From NCBI GenBank assembly GCA_015068245.1, contig SVKU01000009.1, forward strand, positions 19,011 to 83,010: a stretch of DNA of 64,000 bases. The letters are read 5' to 3'. The notes beneath the pieces are model-generated. The model was not told the origin of the DNA and searched no databases. It saw only the letters and a program-made list of their open reading frames with translations. A program made the position numbers and the translations under genes. Positions 7,873 to 16,402 of this stretch are shown piece by piece. Position 1 is the first letter of the stretch, and the number at the start of each line of letters is the position of its first letter. The DNA is from Oscillospiraceae bacterium (GTDB taxonomy: Bacteria; Bacillota; Clostridia; Oscillospirales; Oscillospiraceae).

Positions 7873-9162
7873 ATGAAAGTTGCTCTGTATACCCTTGGCT
7901 GCAAGGTAAATCAATACGAAACTCAGGCATTGGAGTCTGAGCTGGTGGCTAGAGGTCACCTGCTGACTGATTTCGACAGTGCTGCCGATGCCTATGTTAT
8001 AAACACATGCACCGTTACTGCCGTGAGCGACAAAAAATCCCGCCAGGCAATACGCCGTGCCCAAAAAACGGGAGCCGTAGTGGCCGTTTGCGGCTGCTAC
8101 GCACAAACCGACCCGGAAGCTGTTAAGGCCCTGGGGGTCGATCTGGTGGCAGGTACCGGTCAGCGTAAGGATTTCGTTTCCCTGCTGGAACAGGCTGCAG
8201 CAAACAGAAACTCTCCTCTGATGCAGGTGGATAATTCCATGAGCCGCCGTCAGTTTGAATTTCTCCCCGCAGGAAGTCTCAGCGGCAGGACCCGTGCCAT
8301 GCTCAAGGTTCAGGACGGCTGCGTGAACTTCTGCTCCTACTGCATTATTCCCTACGCAAGAGGTCCCGTGCGCTCTTTGCCTGTTGCAACCGCCGTGGCT
8401 GAAACTGCCCGTCTGCGTGACGAAGGTTATAAAGAGCTCGTTGTTACAGGAATTGAAATATCCTCCTACGGTGTGGATTTTAAAGACGGCACCACCCTTG
8501 CCGATTTGATAGAGGCGATCTGTCCCGTTGCCGGTGATATGCGCATACGTCTTGGCTCACTTGAGCCGCGAACCATTACCCGGGAGTTCTGTGAGCGGAT
8601 ATCCAGATTCGAAAACCTGTGTCCCCAGTTTCACCCTGCGCTGCAAAGCGGCTGTGACGAGACTCTTTCCAGAATGCGCAGAAAATACGATACTACAAGA
8701 TACTACGAAGCCGTTGAACTCCTCCGTGAGTTTTTCCCGGGCTGTGCCATTACCACCGATATGATCACCGGATTTCCCGGCGAAACCGAAGAAGAGTTTT
8801 CCAAAACCATGGCATTTATCGAAAAATGCGCCTTTGCGTCCATGCACATTTTCCCCTACTCCCGCAGGGACGGTACTCCTGCCGCATCTATGCCGGATCA
8901 GGTGCAAAAGTCTGTTAAGGAAGAACGTGCTTCCCGGGCAGGCAAGCTGGCAGCAGAAATGAAAGCGGCCTATCTTGATTCCTGTATTGGGCAGGTCTTG
9001 AACGTGCTGTTTGAACGCAGTGAAGACGGCGTTTTCCGTGGCCATGCACCCAACTACTGTGAGGTTCGTGTGTTTTCTGACCTTGATCTGCACGGCCAGA
9101 CCATCCCCGTTGCCATTACCGAAGCAAAAGACGGGGTCTTATGGGGAAATGTAACGCTGTAA
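7873..9162 (+). CDS. mtaB: tRNA (ms2t6A37) methylthiotransferase MtaB
   Basis: 429 residues, typical for MtaB. Domains in order: N-terminal UPF0004 domain that binds an auxiliary [4Fe-4S] cluster (YTLGCKVNQYE, NTCTVT, CGCYAQ); radical SAM core with CVNFCSYC (CxxxCxxC); C-terminal TRAM RNA-binding domain. The LGCKVNQYE version separates MtaB from MiaB and RimO. The enzyme adds a methylthio group to t6A at position 37 of tRNAs reading ANN codons. The ATG is preceded by GAAAGGATAATTACAAT. It is divergent from the HPr-like operon. Confidence 0.95.
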   Translation: MKVALYTLGCKVNQYETQALESELVARGHLLTDFDSAADAYVINTCTVTAVSDKKSRQAIRRAQKTGAVVAVCGCYAQTDPEAVKALGVDLVAGTGQRKDFVSLLEQAAANRNSPLMQVDNSMSRRQFEFLPAGSLSGRTRAMLKVQDGCVNFCSYCIIPYARGPVRSLPVATAVAETARLRDEGYKELVVTGIEISSYGVDFKDGTTLADLIEAICPVAGDMRIRLGSLEPRTITREFCERISRFENLCPQFHPALQSGCDETLSRMRRKYDTTRYYEAVELLREFFPGCAITTDMITGFPGETEEEFSKTMAFIEKCAFASMHIFPYSRRDGTPAASMPDQVQKSVKEERASRAGKLAAEMKAAYLDSCIGQVLNVLFERSEDGVFRGHAPNYCEVRVFSDLDLHGQTIPVAITEAKDGVLWGNVTL

Positions 9163-9228
9163 ACAGAATATGTTTCGATAGGGTATAGTATCAAAAAAGA
9201 CACTTTCCTTTCACTAACTGCCGGGATA

Positions 9229-9257
9229 TTGCATTTTGTATCCAAACAAGTTATAAT
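9229..9257 (+). promoter_or_regulatory. Promoter of the LysR gene
   Basis: TTGCAT (9229-9234), 17-bp spacer, TATAAT (9252-9257), 35 bp before the start codon. Confidence 0.65.
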
Positions 9258-9292
9258 TCCAGGTAATAACTCGCCAATTCGGAGATGAACCC

Positions 9293-10291
9293 ATGGAGCT
9301 TTCATATCTGTATTACTTCAAAACCATAGCCGAAACCGAAAACATGTCCAGGGCAGCAGCACAGCTGCATGTTTCCCAACCTGCACTGAGCAAAGCCATG
9401 TCACGACTGGAGAATTCTCTGGGCACTGCGCTTTTTCAGCGTAAACGTGGGCGAATAAGCCTGACAGAGATCGGCAAAGAATACTACAACCATGTGGCAA
9501 AGGCCTTTGAATGTCTTGACGACGGTCAGCGGGTCATAGATGAGTATCTGCGAAGCAGCAACGAAAGCGTTGTTATTGCCGCACCTGTAAGCGAACTGCT
9601 GAACGACCTTATTTTGAAGTTTCTCGACAGCCACCAGCACGAGGATATCCGCATTGCACAATATTTTTACCAGCCCGATGACCTGAAACTGAAGCTGCTT
9701 GACGGTACGTTGGACTTTGGCCTTACACCCATCCCCCTGGATCACAGCGACCTTGAACAGGTAAAGCTGATGGACGAAGAGGTTTTTCTTGTTGTCAGCA
9801 AAAAGCATTGGCTGGCAAGCAGGAAAACCATAACTCTGGCAGAACTGAAACACGAAAGATTCCTTGTAAATGAGGCCAGTTTTGACCTGAAGATCGTTAC
9901 CGACAACTGTCTGCTGGCAGGCTTTGAACCAAGGGTCACTCTGTGCAGCAACGAAACCGGTGTTATAACCGAAGCCCTGGAACAAAACCGAGGCATAAGC
10001 CTTGTTCCCGCCAATGTTGTTTATACAAAAATGCTGCGGGACGGTGACCGGTCAGCCGTATCCGCTCTGAGGATAACAGACGTTGATGTCAGTCGTTTTA
10101 TCTCCGTTGCAAAACGCAAAGACAGGATACTAAGCGAGAACGCACGGATTTTGTATCGGTTCGCCGTAAAGTATTTCACAGGACTGGGCAAAGCTTTTGA
10201 GGATCATTTCAGCAATATCTATCCTCCTTTTGAACCCGGCGAAAGGAAAAGTCTGTTTATCAGAGAAGCACTGGATCCCAAGGCGGAGTAG
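9293..10291 (+). CDS. LysR-family transcriptional regulator
   Basis: 332 residues. N-terminal winged HTH (YFKTIAETENMSRAAAQLHVSQPALSKAMSRLE, about residues 8-40) followed by a periplasmic-binding-protein-like effector domain (about 90-300) and a slightly extended tail. LysR proteins usually regulate an adjacent divergent gene, but mtaB upstream runs the same way, so its target is not obvious. It may be autoregulated through the promoter at 9229. The hydrogenase operon 1 kb downstream is a possible but unsupported target. Confidence 0.9.
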   Translation: MELSYLYYFKTIAETENMSRAAAQLHVSQPALSKAMSRLENSLGTALFQRKRGRISLTEIGKEYYNHVAKAFECLDDGQRVIDEYLRSSNESVVIAAPVSELLNDLILKFLDSHQHEDIRIAQYFYQPDDLKLKLLDGTLDFGLTPIPLDHSDLEQVKLMDEEVFLVVSKKHWLASRKTITLAELKHERFLVNEASFDLKIVTDNCLLAGFEPRVTLCSNETGVITEALEQNRGISLVPANVVYTKMLRDGDRSAVSALRITDVDVSRFISVAKRKDRILSENARILYRFAVKYFTGLGKAFEDHFSNIYPPFEPGERKSLFIREALDPKAE

Positions 10292-10370
10292 AATCAAAAC
10301 AGTATATTGCAAATCAATTAATACTTTGTTTGACGTTTTATCTTTTACATCGGATCAATCATACCATAAT

Positions 10371-10408
10371 GAAAACCAATGAGGCACTTTCGTGCCTCAT
10401 TGGTTTTC
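10371..10408. terminator. Bidirectional terminator between LysR and GGPPA-protein genes
   Basis: A 17-bp stem (10371-10387 with 10392-10408) flanked by A and T runs on both sides, between two convergent genes. Confidence 0.8.
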
Positions 10409-10410
10409 AT

Positions 10411-10866
10411 TTATTTCTTTTCAACCTTGCAGACAGTGTCTACGGGAGGATTGCCATGGATGTCGGCACCTCTGTGGGAAACGGCGGTATATCCCTCGCC
10501 ATCTTTTTTGATGCTCCATTCAATAGGTGCAGGGCCGGCCATGGCAACAAACTTCAGTTCGCCGTCCAGAGCCTCAAACTTGTCGAGTACAACGTCCTCT
10601 CCCATCTCATTGGTCCAAACAGCCTTTTCGCCGTCCCAAACCAGTTTATTCTCGTTGGACAGTTTGGTGGGCATACCGCCTCCGGGCGCGCCACCGGCGG
10701 GGGGACCACCGGCAGGAGGACCACCGGCAGGAGGGCCACCGGCGGGAGGACCACCGGCGGGAGGACCACCGGCAGGGGGGCCACCGGCAGGAGGGCCACC
10801 GGCGGGTGCGCCGCCGGGAACAGGCATCTTTCTTTCAGGGCTGGTGATGATATAAGTTCCTATCAT
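10411..10866 (-). CDS. Protein of unknown function with eight GGPPA repeats
   Basis: 151 residues. A short N-terminal segment (MIGTYIITSPERKMPVPGGA) leads into eight GGPPA pentapeptides and a final GGAPGGG. A globular C-terminal part of about 90 residues follows, rich in K/E/D/W (NKLVWDGEKAVWTNEMGE onwards). No signal peptide is present, so it is probably cytoplasmic. The ATG at 10866 follows AGAGGA; a TTG 24 nt upstream is less likely. I do not recognise the family. The repeat is low complexity and its DNA is a 15-nt tandem array that could change length by slippage. Confidence 0.7.
   Translation of the reverse strand: MIGTYIITSPERKMPVPGGAPAGGPPAGGPPAGGPPAGGPPAGGPPAGGPPAGGPPAGGAPGGGMPTKLSNENKLVWDGEKAVWTNEMGEDVVLDKFEALDGELKFVAMAGPAPIEWSIKKDGEGYTAVSHRGADIHGNPPVDTVCKVEKK
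10687..10806. repeat. 15-nt tandem array encoding GGPPA
   Basis: Eight units with core CCACCGGC, differing at silent positions (GGG/GGA, GCG/GCA), inside the gene at 10411. Confidence 0.85.
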
Positions 10867-11178
10867 TTTCTTTTCCTCTTTTCTTTTCAAAATACGATTT
10901 CATTATAACATATATTGGTATTTTGGCAACGTAATATTTCTGTACTCCCTTTTTGCAGCAGGCTCCATTTTGCTTTTGACCTGCAATTTTTATCCTTTTT
11001 TGCAAGTTCATCTTCGTTAACTTTCAAACAATGTTCAAAATTTTTTCATTTTCTTAGCGTAAAATCCACCTCATACTTGTTTTGCGCACGAAAATTTCAA
11101 CGATTTTCCCCATTTTCTTGTACTGTTTTTTGCTTGCTGAACCTTGGAATTCGTTAAAAAATAAACTTTTTCAACCTA
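10867..11178. other. Gene-free T-rich region ahead of the hydrogenase operon
   Basis: About 310 bp of pyrimidine-rich sequence. A possible short reading frame is Phe/Ser-rich and has no ribosome site; I see no gene. It presumably holds upstream regulatory sequence for the operon. Confidence 0.5.
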
Positions 11179-11207
11179 TTCACTTTTGGAGATTATTGTT
11201 GTACAAT
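11179..11207 (+). promoter_or_regulatory. Likely promoter of the hydrogenase operon
   Basis: TTCACT (11179-11184), 17-bp spacer, TACAAT (11202-11207). The -10 overlaps a small dyad ATTGT-TGT-ACAAT. No full Rex operator is seen. Confidence 0.45.
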
Positions 11208-11296
11208 ATAAACTGGTAGAATAGTTGACAGAAATGTTGCATTTTTCTATTAGTGCAGCCATACTTTCAAATATAACTAAAAGGGGGACAATATCT

Positions 11297-11791
11297 ATGC
11301 CAAACCTTACCACCAAAATTGCTTATGTTCCGGATGCTGATAAAGAAGCCCGGCTCAAAGAGATAATTGCGGACTACAAGGATGTTCAGGGCGGAACCAT
11401 GGCTGTTATGCAGCAGGCTCAGGATATTTTCGGTTATCTTCCCGAAGAAGTCCAGATCATGATTGCTGACGGCTTGGGTATCCCGCTTGAAGAAGTATAC
11501 GGCATCGCCACCTTCTACTCCCTGTTCAACCTCAGCCCCAAGGGTCTGTACAACGTCAGTGTATGTCTTGGTACCGCCTGCTACGTCAAGGGTTCAGACA
11601 AGGTTCTCAAGAAAATTGAGGAAAAGCTTGGTTGTACTTCCGGTTCCGTATCTGCCGACGGTCGCTTTTCTGTTGACTCCATCCGTTGTGTCGGTGCCTG
11701 CGGTCTTGCCCCGGTTATGATGGTCGGTGACGACGTTTACGGTCGTATGACTCCGGATATGGTCGACGAGATCCTCGACAAATATATGTAA
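11297..11791 (+). CDS. Hydrogenase NuoE-like [2Fe-2S] subunit (HydC type)
   Basis: 164 residues. It is the 24-kDa/NuoE fold: helical N-terminus, then a thioredoxin-like domain with CLGTAC and CVGACG, the four Cys of a [2Fe-2S] cluster. Together with the NuoF-like and HydA subunits downstream it forms the trimeric NADH- and ferredoxin-linked [FeFe] hydrogenase. The start is the ATG at 11297 behind AAGGGGG. Its TAA is followed immediately by the ATG of the HATPase gene. Confidence 0.92.
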   Translation: MPNLTTKIAYVPDADKEARLKEIIADYKDVQGGTMAVMQQAQDIFGYLPEEVQIMIADGLGIPLEEVYGIATFYSLFNLSPKGLYNVSVCLGTACYVKGSDKVLKKIEEKLGCTSGSVSADGRFSVDSIRCVGACGLAPVMMVGDDVYGRMTPDMVDEILDKYM

Positions 11792-12349
11792 ATGAAAGAA
11801 CTTTCCCTAAACATTCTGGACATTGCAAAAAACTCCGTTTCTGCCGGTGCCCGGCTTATCTCCATAGACGTTCTGGAAACAGGCAGGCAGCTTGACATCG
11901 TTATCAGCGACGACGGCTGCGGTATGGATCCGGAGTTTCTGGCTCAGGTGACCGACCCTTTCACCACTACCCGCACCACCAGAAAGGTCGGTATGGGTAT
12001 ACCGCTGCTGAAAATGGCAGCCGAGATGACAGGCGGCAGCTTTGATATTCAAAGCACCGTAGGTATCGGCACCACCGTTACCGCCCGATTTGACCGATAC
12101 AGCATTGACCTTCCGCCGCTGGGAGATCTGGCAGGATCTGTCACCACCCTGATCCAGGGTTCTCCCGACACAGAGTTTGTTCTGACCCGCAGACGTGACA
12201 GCGAAGAATTCCTTTTCGATACACGTCAGATAAGGGAGATCATGGGTGGAATACCACTGAACGAGCCTGAAATACTGCAATGGATGCAGGAATACATAGA
12301 GGAAAACGAATCCCTTTTGGCTGCTCCGGCTGAGTCGGAAAGCCTATAA
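11792..12349 (+). CDS. HATPase-fold ATP-binding protein of the hydrogenase operon
   Basis: 185 residues. A GHKL ATPase domain is clear: N box LNILDIAKNSVSAGA, G1 DDGCGMD and G2 VGMGIPLL. No histidine-phosphorylation or membrane domain is present, so it is not an ordinary sensor kinase. A tail of about 75 residues follows. Similar stand-alone ATPases occur in clostridial hydABC operons next to the NuoE subunit, and a part in maturation or regulation is inferred from that context. The start codon abuts the previous stop, suggesting coupled translation. Confidence 0.85.
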   Translation: MKELSLNILDIAKNSVSAGARLISIDVLETGRQLDIVISDDGCGMDPEFLAQVTDPFTTTRTTRKVGMGIPLLKMAAEMTGGSFDIQSTVGIGTTVTARFDRYSIDLPPLGDLAGSVTTLIQGSPDTEFVLTRRRDSEEFLFDTRQIREIMGGIPLNEPEILQWMQEYIEENESLLAAPAESESL

Positions 12350-12370
12350 CCTTATTAGGAGGACACTTAT

Positions 12371-12739
12371 ATGAAATCTCTTGAAGAACTCAAGGCGATA
12401 CGGGAAAAAATGCAGTCCAAGGTAAATATCCGCAAAGAGGACGGCGATTCCATTCGTGTTGTCGTCGGTATGGCCACCTGCGGTATCGCTGCCGGCGCAC
12501 GTCCTGTTCTCAATGCCTTTGTTTCCGAAGTTGCAAAGCGCAACCTCGGCAACGTTCAGGTCACCCAGACCGGTTGTATCGGCGTATGCCGTCTGGAACC
12601 TATCGTTGAAGTATACGTTCCCGGTCAGGAAAAGGTAACTTACGTTAAAATGACTCCCGACAAGGTCCCTTCCATCGTAGCCGAACACCTTGTCAACGGT
12701 CAGGCTGTCACCGCCTACACCATAGGCGCAGCTGAATAG
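12371..12739 (+). CDS. Thioredoxin-like [2Fe-2S] ferredoxin of the hydrogenase operon
   Basis: 122 residues with cluster motifs ATCGIAAGA and QTGCIGVCRLEP. It is the small NuoE-N-like ferredoxin often encoded between hydC and hydB. It probably shuttles electrons to or within the complex, as the N-terminal domain of the next protein has the same fold. ATG after TTAGGAGGACAC; 17 bp to the next gene. Confidence 0.88.
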   Translation: MKSLEELKAIREKMQSKVNIRKEDGDSIRVVVGMATCGIAAGARPVLNAFVSEVAKRNLGNVQVTQTGCIGVCRLEPIVEVYVPGQEKVTYVKMTPDKVPSIVAEHLVNGQAVTAYTIGAAE

Positions 12740-12756
12740 TGAAATAGGAGGAAAAC

Positions 12757-14550
12757 ATGGAACTTGTAAGATCTCATATTCTATGCTGTACCGGTACCGG
12801 CTGCAGTTCCTCGAACAGCCTGGCTATCATCGAGGAATTTGAACGCTGTCTCAAGGCCAACGGCCTGGAAAAAGAAGCTAAAATAGTAAAAACCGGTTGT
12901 CACGGTCTGTGCGCAAAAGGCCCCATCGTTGTTGTTTATCCCGAAGGTGCGTTCTACACCCACGTTACTGTGGAAGACGTTGAGGAGATCGTCACTGAGC
13001 ACATCCTTAAAGGTCGTATAGTCAAGCGTCTGCTGTTCAACGACCATCCCGATGAGGCAGCAGCACAGGCTCTTAACGAGACTGACTTCTTCAAAAAGCA
13101 GTACCGCATCGTTCTGCGAAACTGCGGCGTTATCAACCCCGAAGATATCGATGAATACATCGGTGTAGACGGTTATGCCGCTCTTGGCAAGGTTCTCACC
13201 GAAATGACTCCTCAGCAGGTCATCGATGAGATAAAGGCCTCCGGTCTTCGCGGACGCGGTGGTGCAGGCTTCTCCACCGGTCTGAAATGGCAGTTTGCAG
13301 CCAACTCCGTAAACGATGTCAAGTATGTCTGCTGCAACGCTGACGAAGGCGACCCCGGCGCATTTATGGACCGTTCCGTTCTTGAAGGCGACCCCCATGC
13401 CGTTATCGAGGCTATGGCCATCGCCGGCTATGCTATCGGTGCTCACCAGGGCTACATATACGTCCGTGCGGAATACCCCATCGCCGTTGAGCGTCTGAAA
13501 ATCGCCATTGCGCAGGCCAAGGAATATGGTCTGCTTGGCAAAAACATTTTCGACAGCGGATTCGACTTTGATCTGGAGATCCGTCTCGGTTCCGGCGCAT
13601 TCGTCTGCGGCGAAGAGACCGCTCTGATGGTTTCCATCGAAGGCAAGAGAGGCGAGCCCAGAAACCGTCCTCCCTATCCCGCTGTCAAGGGTCTGTTCGG
13701 CAAGCCTACCATTCTCAACAACGTTGAGACTCTGGCTTCCATCACCTGGATCATCAACCACGGCGCAGAAGAATATGCCAAGCTTGGTACCGAAAAATCC
13801 AAGGGCACCAAGGTCTTTGCTCTTGGCGGCAAGATCAACAACACCGGTCTTGTTGAAATCCCCATGGGCACCACTCTCCGCGAAGTCGTCGAAGAGATCG
13901 GCGGCGGCGTACCCAACGGCAAGAAGTTCAAAGCCGCTCAGTTGGGTGGTCCCTCCGGCGCATGTATCCCTGCCAGCCTGATCGACACGGAAATCGACTA
14001 CGACAACCTTACTGCCATTGGCGCCATGATGGGTTCCGGCGGTCTGATAGTCGTTGACGAAGACACCTGCATGGTCGACATAGCCAAGTTCTTCCTGCAG
14101 TTCACCGTGGACGAAAGCTGCGGCAAATGCTCTCCCTGCCGTATAGGCATCAGAAGAATGTATGAAATAATGGAAAAGATCACCGGCGGCACCGGCACCA
14201 TGGAAGATCTGGAACTGCTTGAAGAGCTGTGCTACCACCTGAAGAACAATGCTCTTTGCGCTCTTGGTCAGACTGCTCCCAACCCCGTTCTTTCCACTCT
14301 CCGTTTCTTTAAAGACGAATATATCGCCCACGTTGTAGACAAACGCTGCCCCGCAGGTGTTTGTAAGAATCTGGTAAGCTATTCTATCGATCCCGACAAG
14401 TGCAAAGGCTGTACCGCCTGTGCAAGAGTCTGCCCCGCAGGAGCCATCACCGGTTCCGTCAAGCAGCCTCACAAGATCGATCCCGCCAAGTGTATCAAGT
14501 GCGGTTCCTGCATTGAAAAATGTAAGTTCGGCGCAATTTCCAAGGGTTAA
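12757..14550 (+). CDS. Hydrogenase NuoF-like flavoprotein subunit (HydB type)
   Basis: 597 residues, the HydB length. Domains: N-terminal thioredoxin-like [2Fe-2S] domain (CCTGTGC at 10-16; TGCHGLC 47-52); 51-kDa NADH/FMN domain (RGRGGAGFSTG, NADEGDPGAFMDR); SLBB; [4Fe-4S] motif SCGKCSPCR; two C-terminal [4Fe-4S] ferredoxin repeats (CKGCTACARVCP and CIKCGSCIEKC). This is the NAD-reactive subunit of the trimeric electron-bifurcating hydrogenases, which couple NADH plus reduced ferredoxin to H2. Bifurcation itself is inferred from the subunit set. ATG after ATAGGAGGAAAAC. Confidence 0.93.
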   Translation: MELVRSHILCCTGTGCSSSNSLAIIEEFERCLKANGLEKEAKIVKTGCHGLCAKGPIVVVYPEGAFYTHVTVEDVEEIVTEHILKGRIVKRLLFNDHPDEAAAQALNETDFFKKQYRIVLRNCGVINPEDIDEYIGVDGYAALGKVLTEMTPQQVIDEIKASGLRGRGGAGFSTGLKWQFAANSVNDVKYVCCNADEGDPGAFMDRSVLEGDPHAVIEAMAIAGYAIGAHQGYIYVRAEYPIAVERLKIAIAQAKEYGLLGKNIFDSGFDFDLEIRLGSGAFVCGEETALMVSIEGKRGEPRNRPPYPAVKGLFGKPTILNNVETLASITWIINHGAEEYAKLGTEKSKGTKVFALGGKINNTGLVEIPMGTTLREVVEEIGGGVPNGKKFKAAQLGGPSGACIPASLIDTEIDYDNLTAIGAMMGSGGLIVVDEDTCMVDIAKFFLQFTVDESCGKCSPCRIGIRRMYEIMEKITGGTGTMEDLELLEELCYHLKNNALCALGQTAPNPVLSTLRFFKDEYIAHVVDKRCPAGVCKNLVSYSIDPDKCKGCTACARVCPAGAITGSVKQPHKIDPAKCIKCGSCIEKCKFGAISKG

Positions 14551-14562
14551 GGGGGACTGAAA

Positions 14563-16308
14563 ATGGATACTGTAAAACTGAAAATAAACAATATTGAAGT
14601 AGAGGTTCCTGCCAACAGCACAGTTATTGAAGCTGCCCGTGCTGCAGGCGTTAAGATCCCCTCTCTTTGCTATCTCCGTGGTCTGAACGAGATCGGCGCA
14701 TGCCGTATCTGCATGGCTCAGGTCAAGGGTGCCAAGGCTTTCGTTGCTTCCTGCGTTTACCCCGTTTCCGAGGGTATGGAAGTCATCACCGACTCTCCCG
14801 AACTTCGCAAAGCCCGTAAGACCACTCTGGAACTGATCCTTTCCAACCATCGTATGGAATGTCTTACCTGCCACCGTAACCAGAACTGTGAACTGCAGGC
14901 TCTGGCTCAGGAATTCGGCATCGAAAAGGTTCGTTTCGGCTCCAACGACAAGCAGCCCGATATCGACGATTCCGCTGCCCACCTCATTCGAGACAACTCC
15001 AAGTGCGTTCTCTGCCGCCGCTGCGTTGCCGCATGTCAGCGTCAGGGCATAGGCGTTATCGGCCCCAACAGCCGTGGATTTGATACTCATATCGGCTGCG
15101 CCTTTGAACGTGATCTCGACGAAGTTGCCTGTATTTCCTGCGGTCAGTGTATCGTGGCATGTCCCACCGGTGCTCTGCGCGAAAAAGACGAGACCGACAA
15201 GGTCTTTGCAGCTCTGGCTGATCCCACCAAGCACGTTGTCGTGGGCACCGCTCCCTCTGTTCGTGCTCAGCTGGGCGAATGTTTCGATTATCCCATCGGC
15301 ACCAACACCGAAGGCAAGATGGTCGCTGCTCTGCGCCGTCTGGGCTTTGATGGTGTGTTCGATGTTAACGCAGCTGCCGACATCACCATCATGGAAGAAG
15401 GCACCGAATTCCTCAACCGTCTGCAGAATGGTGGAAAACTGCCTCTTATCACTTCCTGCTCCCCCGGTTGGATCCGGTTTGCTGAGCAGTACTATCCCGA
15501 ATTCCTCGACAACATCTCCTCCTGCAAGTCTCCTCAGGGTATGTACGGCGCACTGATGAAGACTTACTATGCAGAAAAGATGGGTCTGGATCCCAAGGAT
15601 ATGTTCGTCGTTTCCATCATGCCCTGTACTGCCAAAAAGTACGAGGCTCAGAGACCAGAACTGGCCGCTTCCGGTTATCCCGACATTGACGTCTCTCTGA
15701 CCACCCGTGAGTTGGGCGATATGATCAAGCGTGCAGGCATCATGTTTGACCTGCTGCCCGATGAACAGTTCGATCCCATTTTCGGCGTATCCACCGGCGC
15801 AGCCGTTATCTTCGGCGCTTCCGGCGGCGTTATGGAAGCCGCTCTGCGTACCGTGGTTGAGATCGTTACCGGCAAGGAGCTTGACAATGTCAACTTCACC
15901 GATGTCCGTGGTATGGAAGGCGTAAAGGAAGCCAGCTACGAGCTGCCCGGCAAGACCGTCCGCGTATGCGTCGTTTCCGGCACAGCCAATGCTGCCAAGG
16001 TTCTGGACGCTGTCAAAGCGGGCGAAAAGGAATATGACTTCATCGAAGTTATGTGCTGTCCCGGCGGCTGTATCAACGGCGGCGGTCAGCCTATTCAGCC
16101 CTCTGACGTTCAGGGTTTCACCGATCTGAAGGCTCTCCGTGCTGCCGCACTGTACAACCAGGACGAAGCAATGCCTCTGCGCAAGAGCCACGAAAGCCCC
16201 ATCGTTAAGGAAATCTACGAAACCTATCTTGGTGAGTACGGCGGCGAAAAGGCACATCACCTGCTGCACACTCATTACAAAGCACAGCCCAAGTACCGAC
16301 TTGGTTAA
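14563..16308 (+). CDS. hydA: [FeFe] hydrogenase catalytic subunit HydA
   Basis: 581 residues. N-terminal [2Fe-2S] (C36, C47, C50, C64); His-Cys3 [4Fe-4S] (H96, C100, C103, C109); two [4Fe-4S] clusters (C148/151/154/158 and C190/193/196/200). The H-cluster motifs are L1 TSCSPGW (C299), L2 MPCTAKKYE (C355) and L3 CCPGGCINGG (C499, C503). It makes or consumes H2 in the cytoplasm. In L1 the second Cys of the classical TSCCP, the proton-relay residue in CpI-type enzymes, is Ser300; as I recall this is usual in bifurcating HydA. The small HydA-type C-terminal domain is present. Last gene of the operon, 12 bp after the NuoF-like gene. No maturases (HydEFG) are nearby. Confidence 0.95.
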   Translation: MDTVKLKINNIEVEVPANSTVIEAARAAGVKIPSLCYLRGLNEIGACRICMAQVKGAKAFVASCVYPVSEGMEVITDSPELRKARKTTLELILSNHRMECLTCHRNQNCELQALAQEFGIEKVRFGSNDKQPDIDDSAAHLIRDNSKCVLCRRCVAACQRQGIGVIGPNSRGFDTHIGCAFERDLDEVACISCGQCIVACPTGALREKDETDKVFAALADPTKHVVVGTAPSVRAQLGECFDYPIGTNTEGKMVAALRRLGFDGVFDVNAAADITIMEEGTEFLNRLQNGGKLPLITSCSPGWIRFAEQYYPEFLDNISSCKSPQGMYGALMKTYYAEKMGLDPKDMFVVSIMPCTAKKYEAQRPELAASGYPDIDVSLTTRELGDMIKRAGIMFDLLPDEQFDPIFGVSTGAAVIFGASGGVMEAALRTVVEIVTGKELDNVNFTDVRGMEGVKEASYELPGKTVRVCVVSGTANAAKVLDAVKAGEKEYDFIEVMCCPGGCINGGGQPIQPSDVQGFTDLKALRAAALYNQDEAMPLRKSHESPIVKEIYETYLGEYGGEKAHHLLHTHYKAQPKYRLG

Positions 16309-16311
16309 GAT

Positions 16312-16348
16312 AACAAAGACCCGGATGCGATGCATCCGGGTCTTTGTT
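16312..16348 (+). terminator. Terminator of the hydrogenase operon
   Basis: A 17-bp stem (16312-16328 with 16332-16348) immediately after the hydA stop, with T-rich 3' side. Confidence 0.8.
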
Positions 16349-16358
16349 GTACAGATTC

Positions 16359-16400
16359 AAAAAGGCTGTGAAAATGTAAAGCATTTTCACAGCCTTTTTT
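16359..16400. terminator. Bidirectional terminator between hydA and the symporter gene
   Basis: An 18-bp stem (16359-16376 with 16382-16399) ending in T6, with an A run on the other side. It sits 3 bp beyond the stop of the minus-strand symporter gene and closes the catabolic operon. Confidence 0.85.
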
Positions 16401-16402
16401 AT

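Noticed and set aside
10687..10806. Regular short repeats that could suggest a CRISPR array
   Set aside because: Units are contiguous 15-mers without spacers and lie inside a coding frame. No cas genes are present and no other array-like pattern was found in the window.
10330..10908. Plus-strand frames across the GGPPA array that also give Pro/Gly or Arg/His-rich repeats
   Set aside because: A 15-nt GC-rich array is open in several frames. Only the minus-strand frame has a ribosome site and a non-repeat globular domain.
11195..11212. Rex-type redox operator at the hydrogenase promoter
   Set aside because: Only a short ATTGT/ACAAT dyad is present; the full TTGTTAA...TTAACAA pattern is missing.
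12781..16335. Very long open frame (over 1100 codons) on the minus strand across the hydrogenase operon
   Set aside because: It is the shadow of the strongly biased codon use of the plus-strand hydrogenase genes. The plus-strand proteins have complete cofactor motifs, and the antisense translation matches nothing recognisable.
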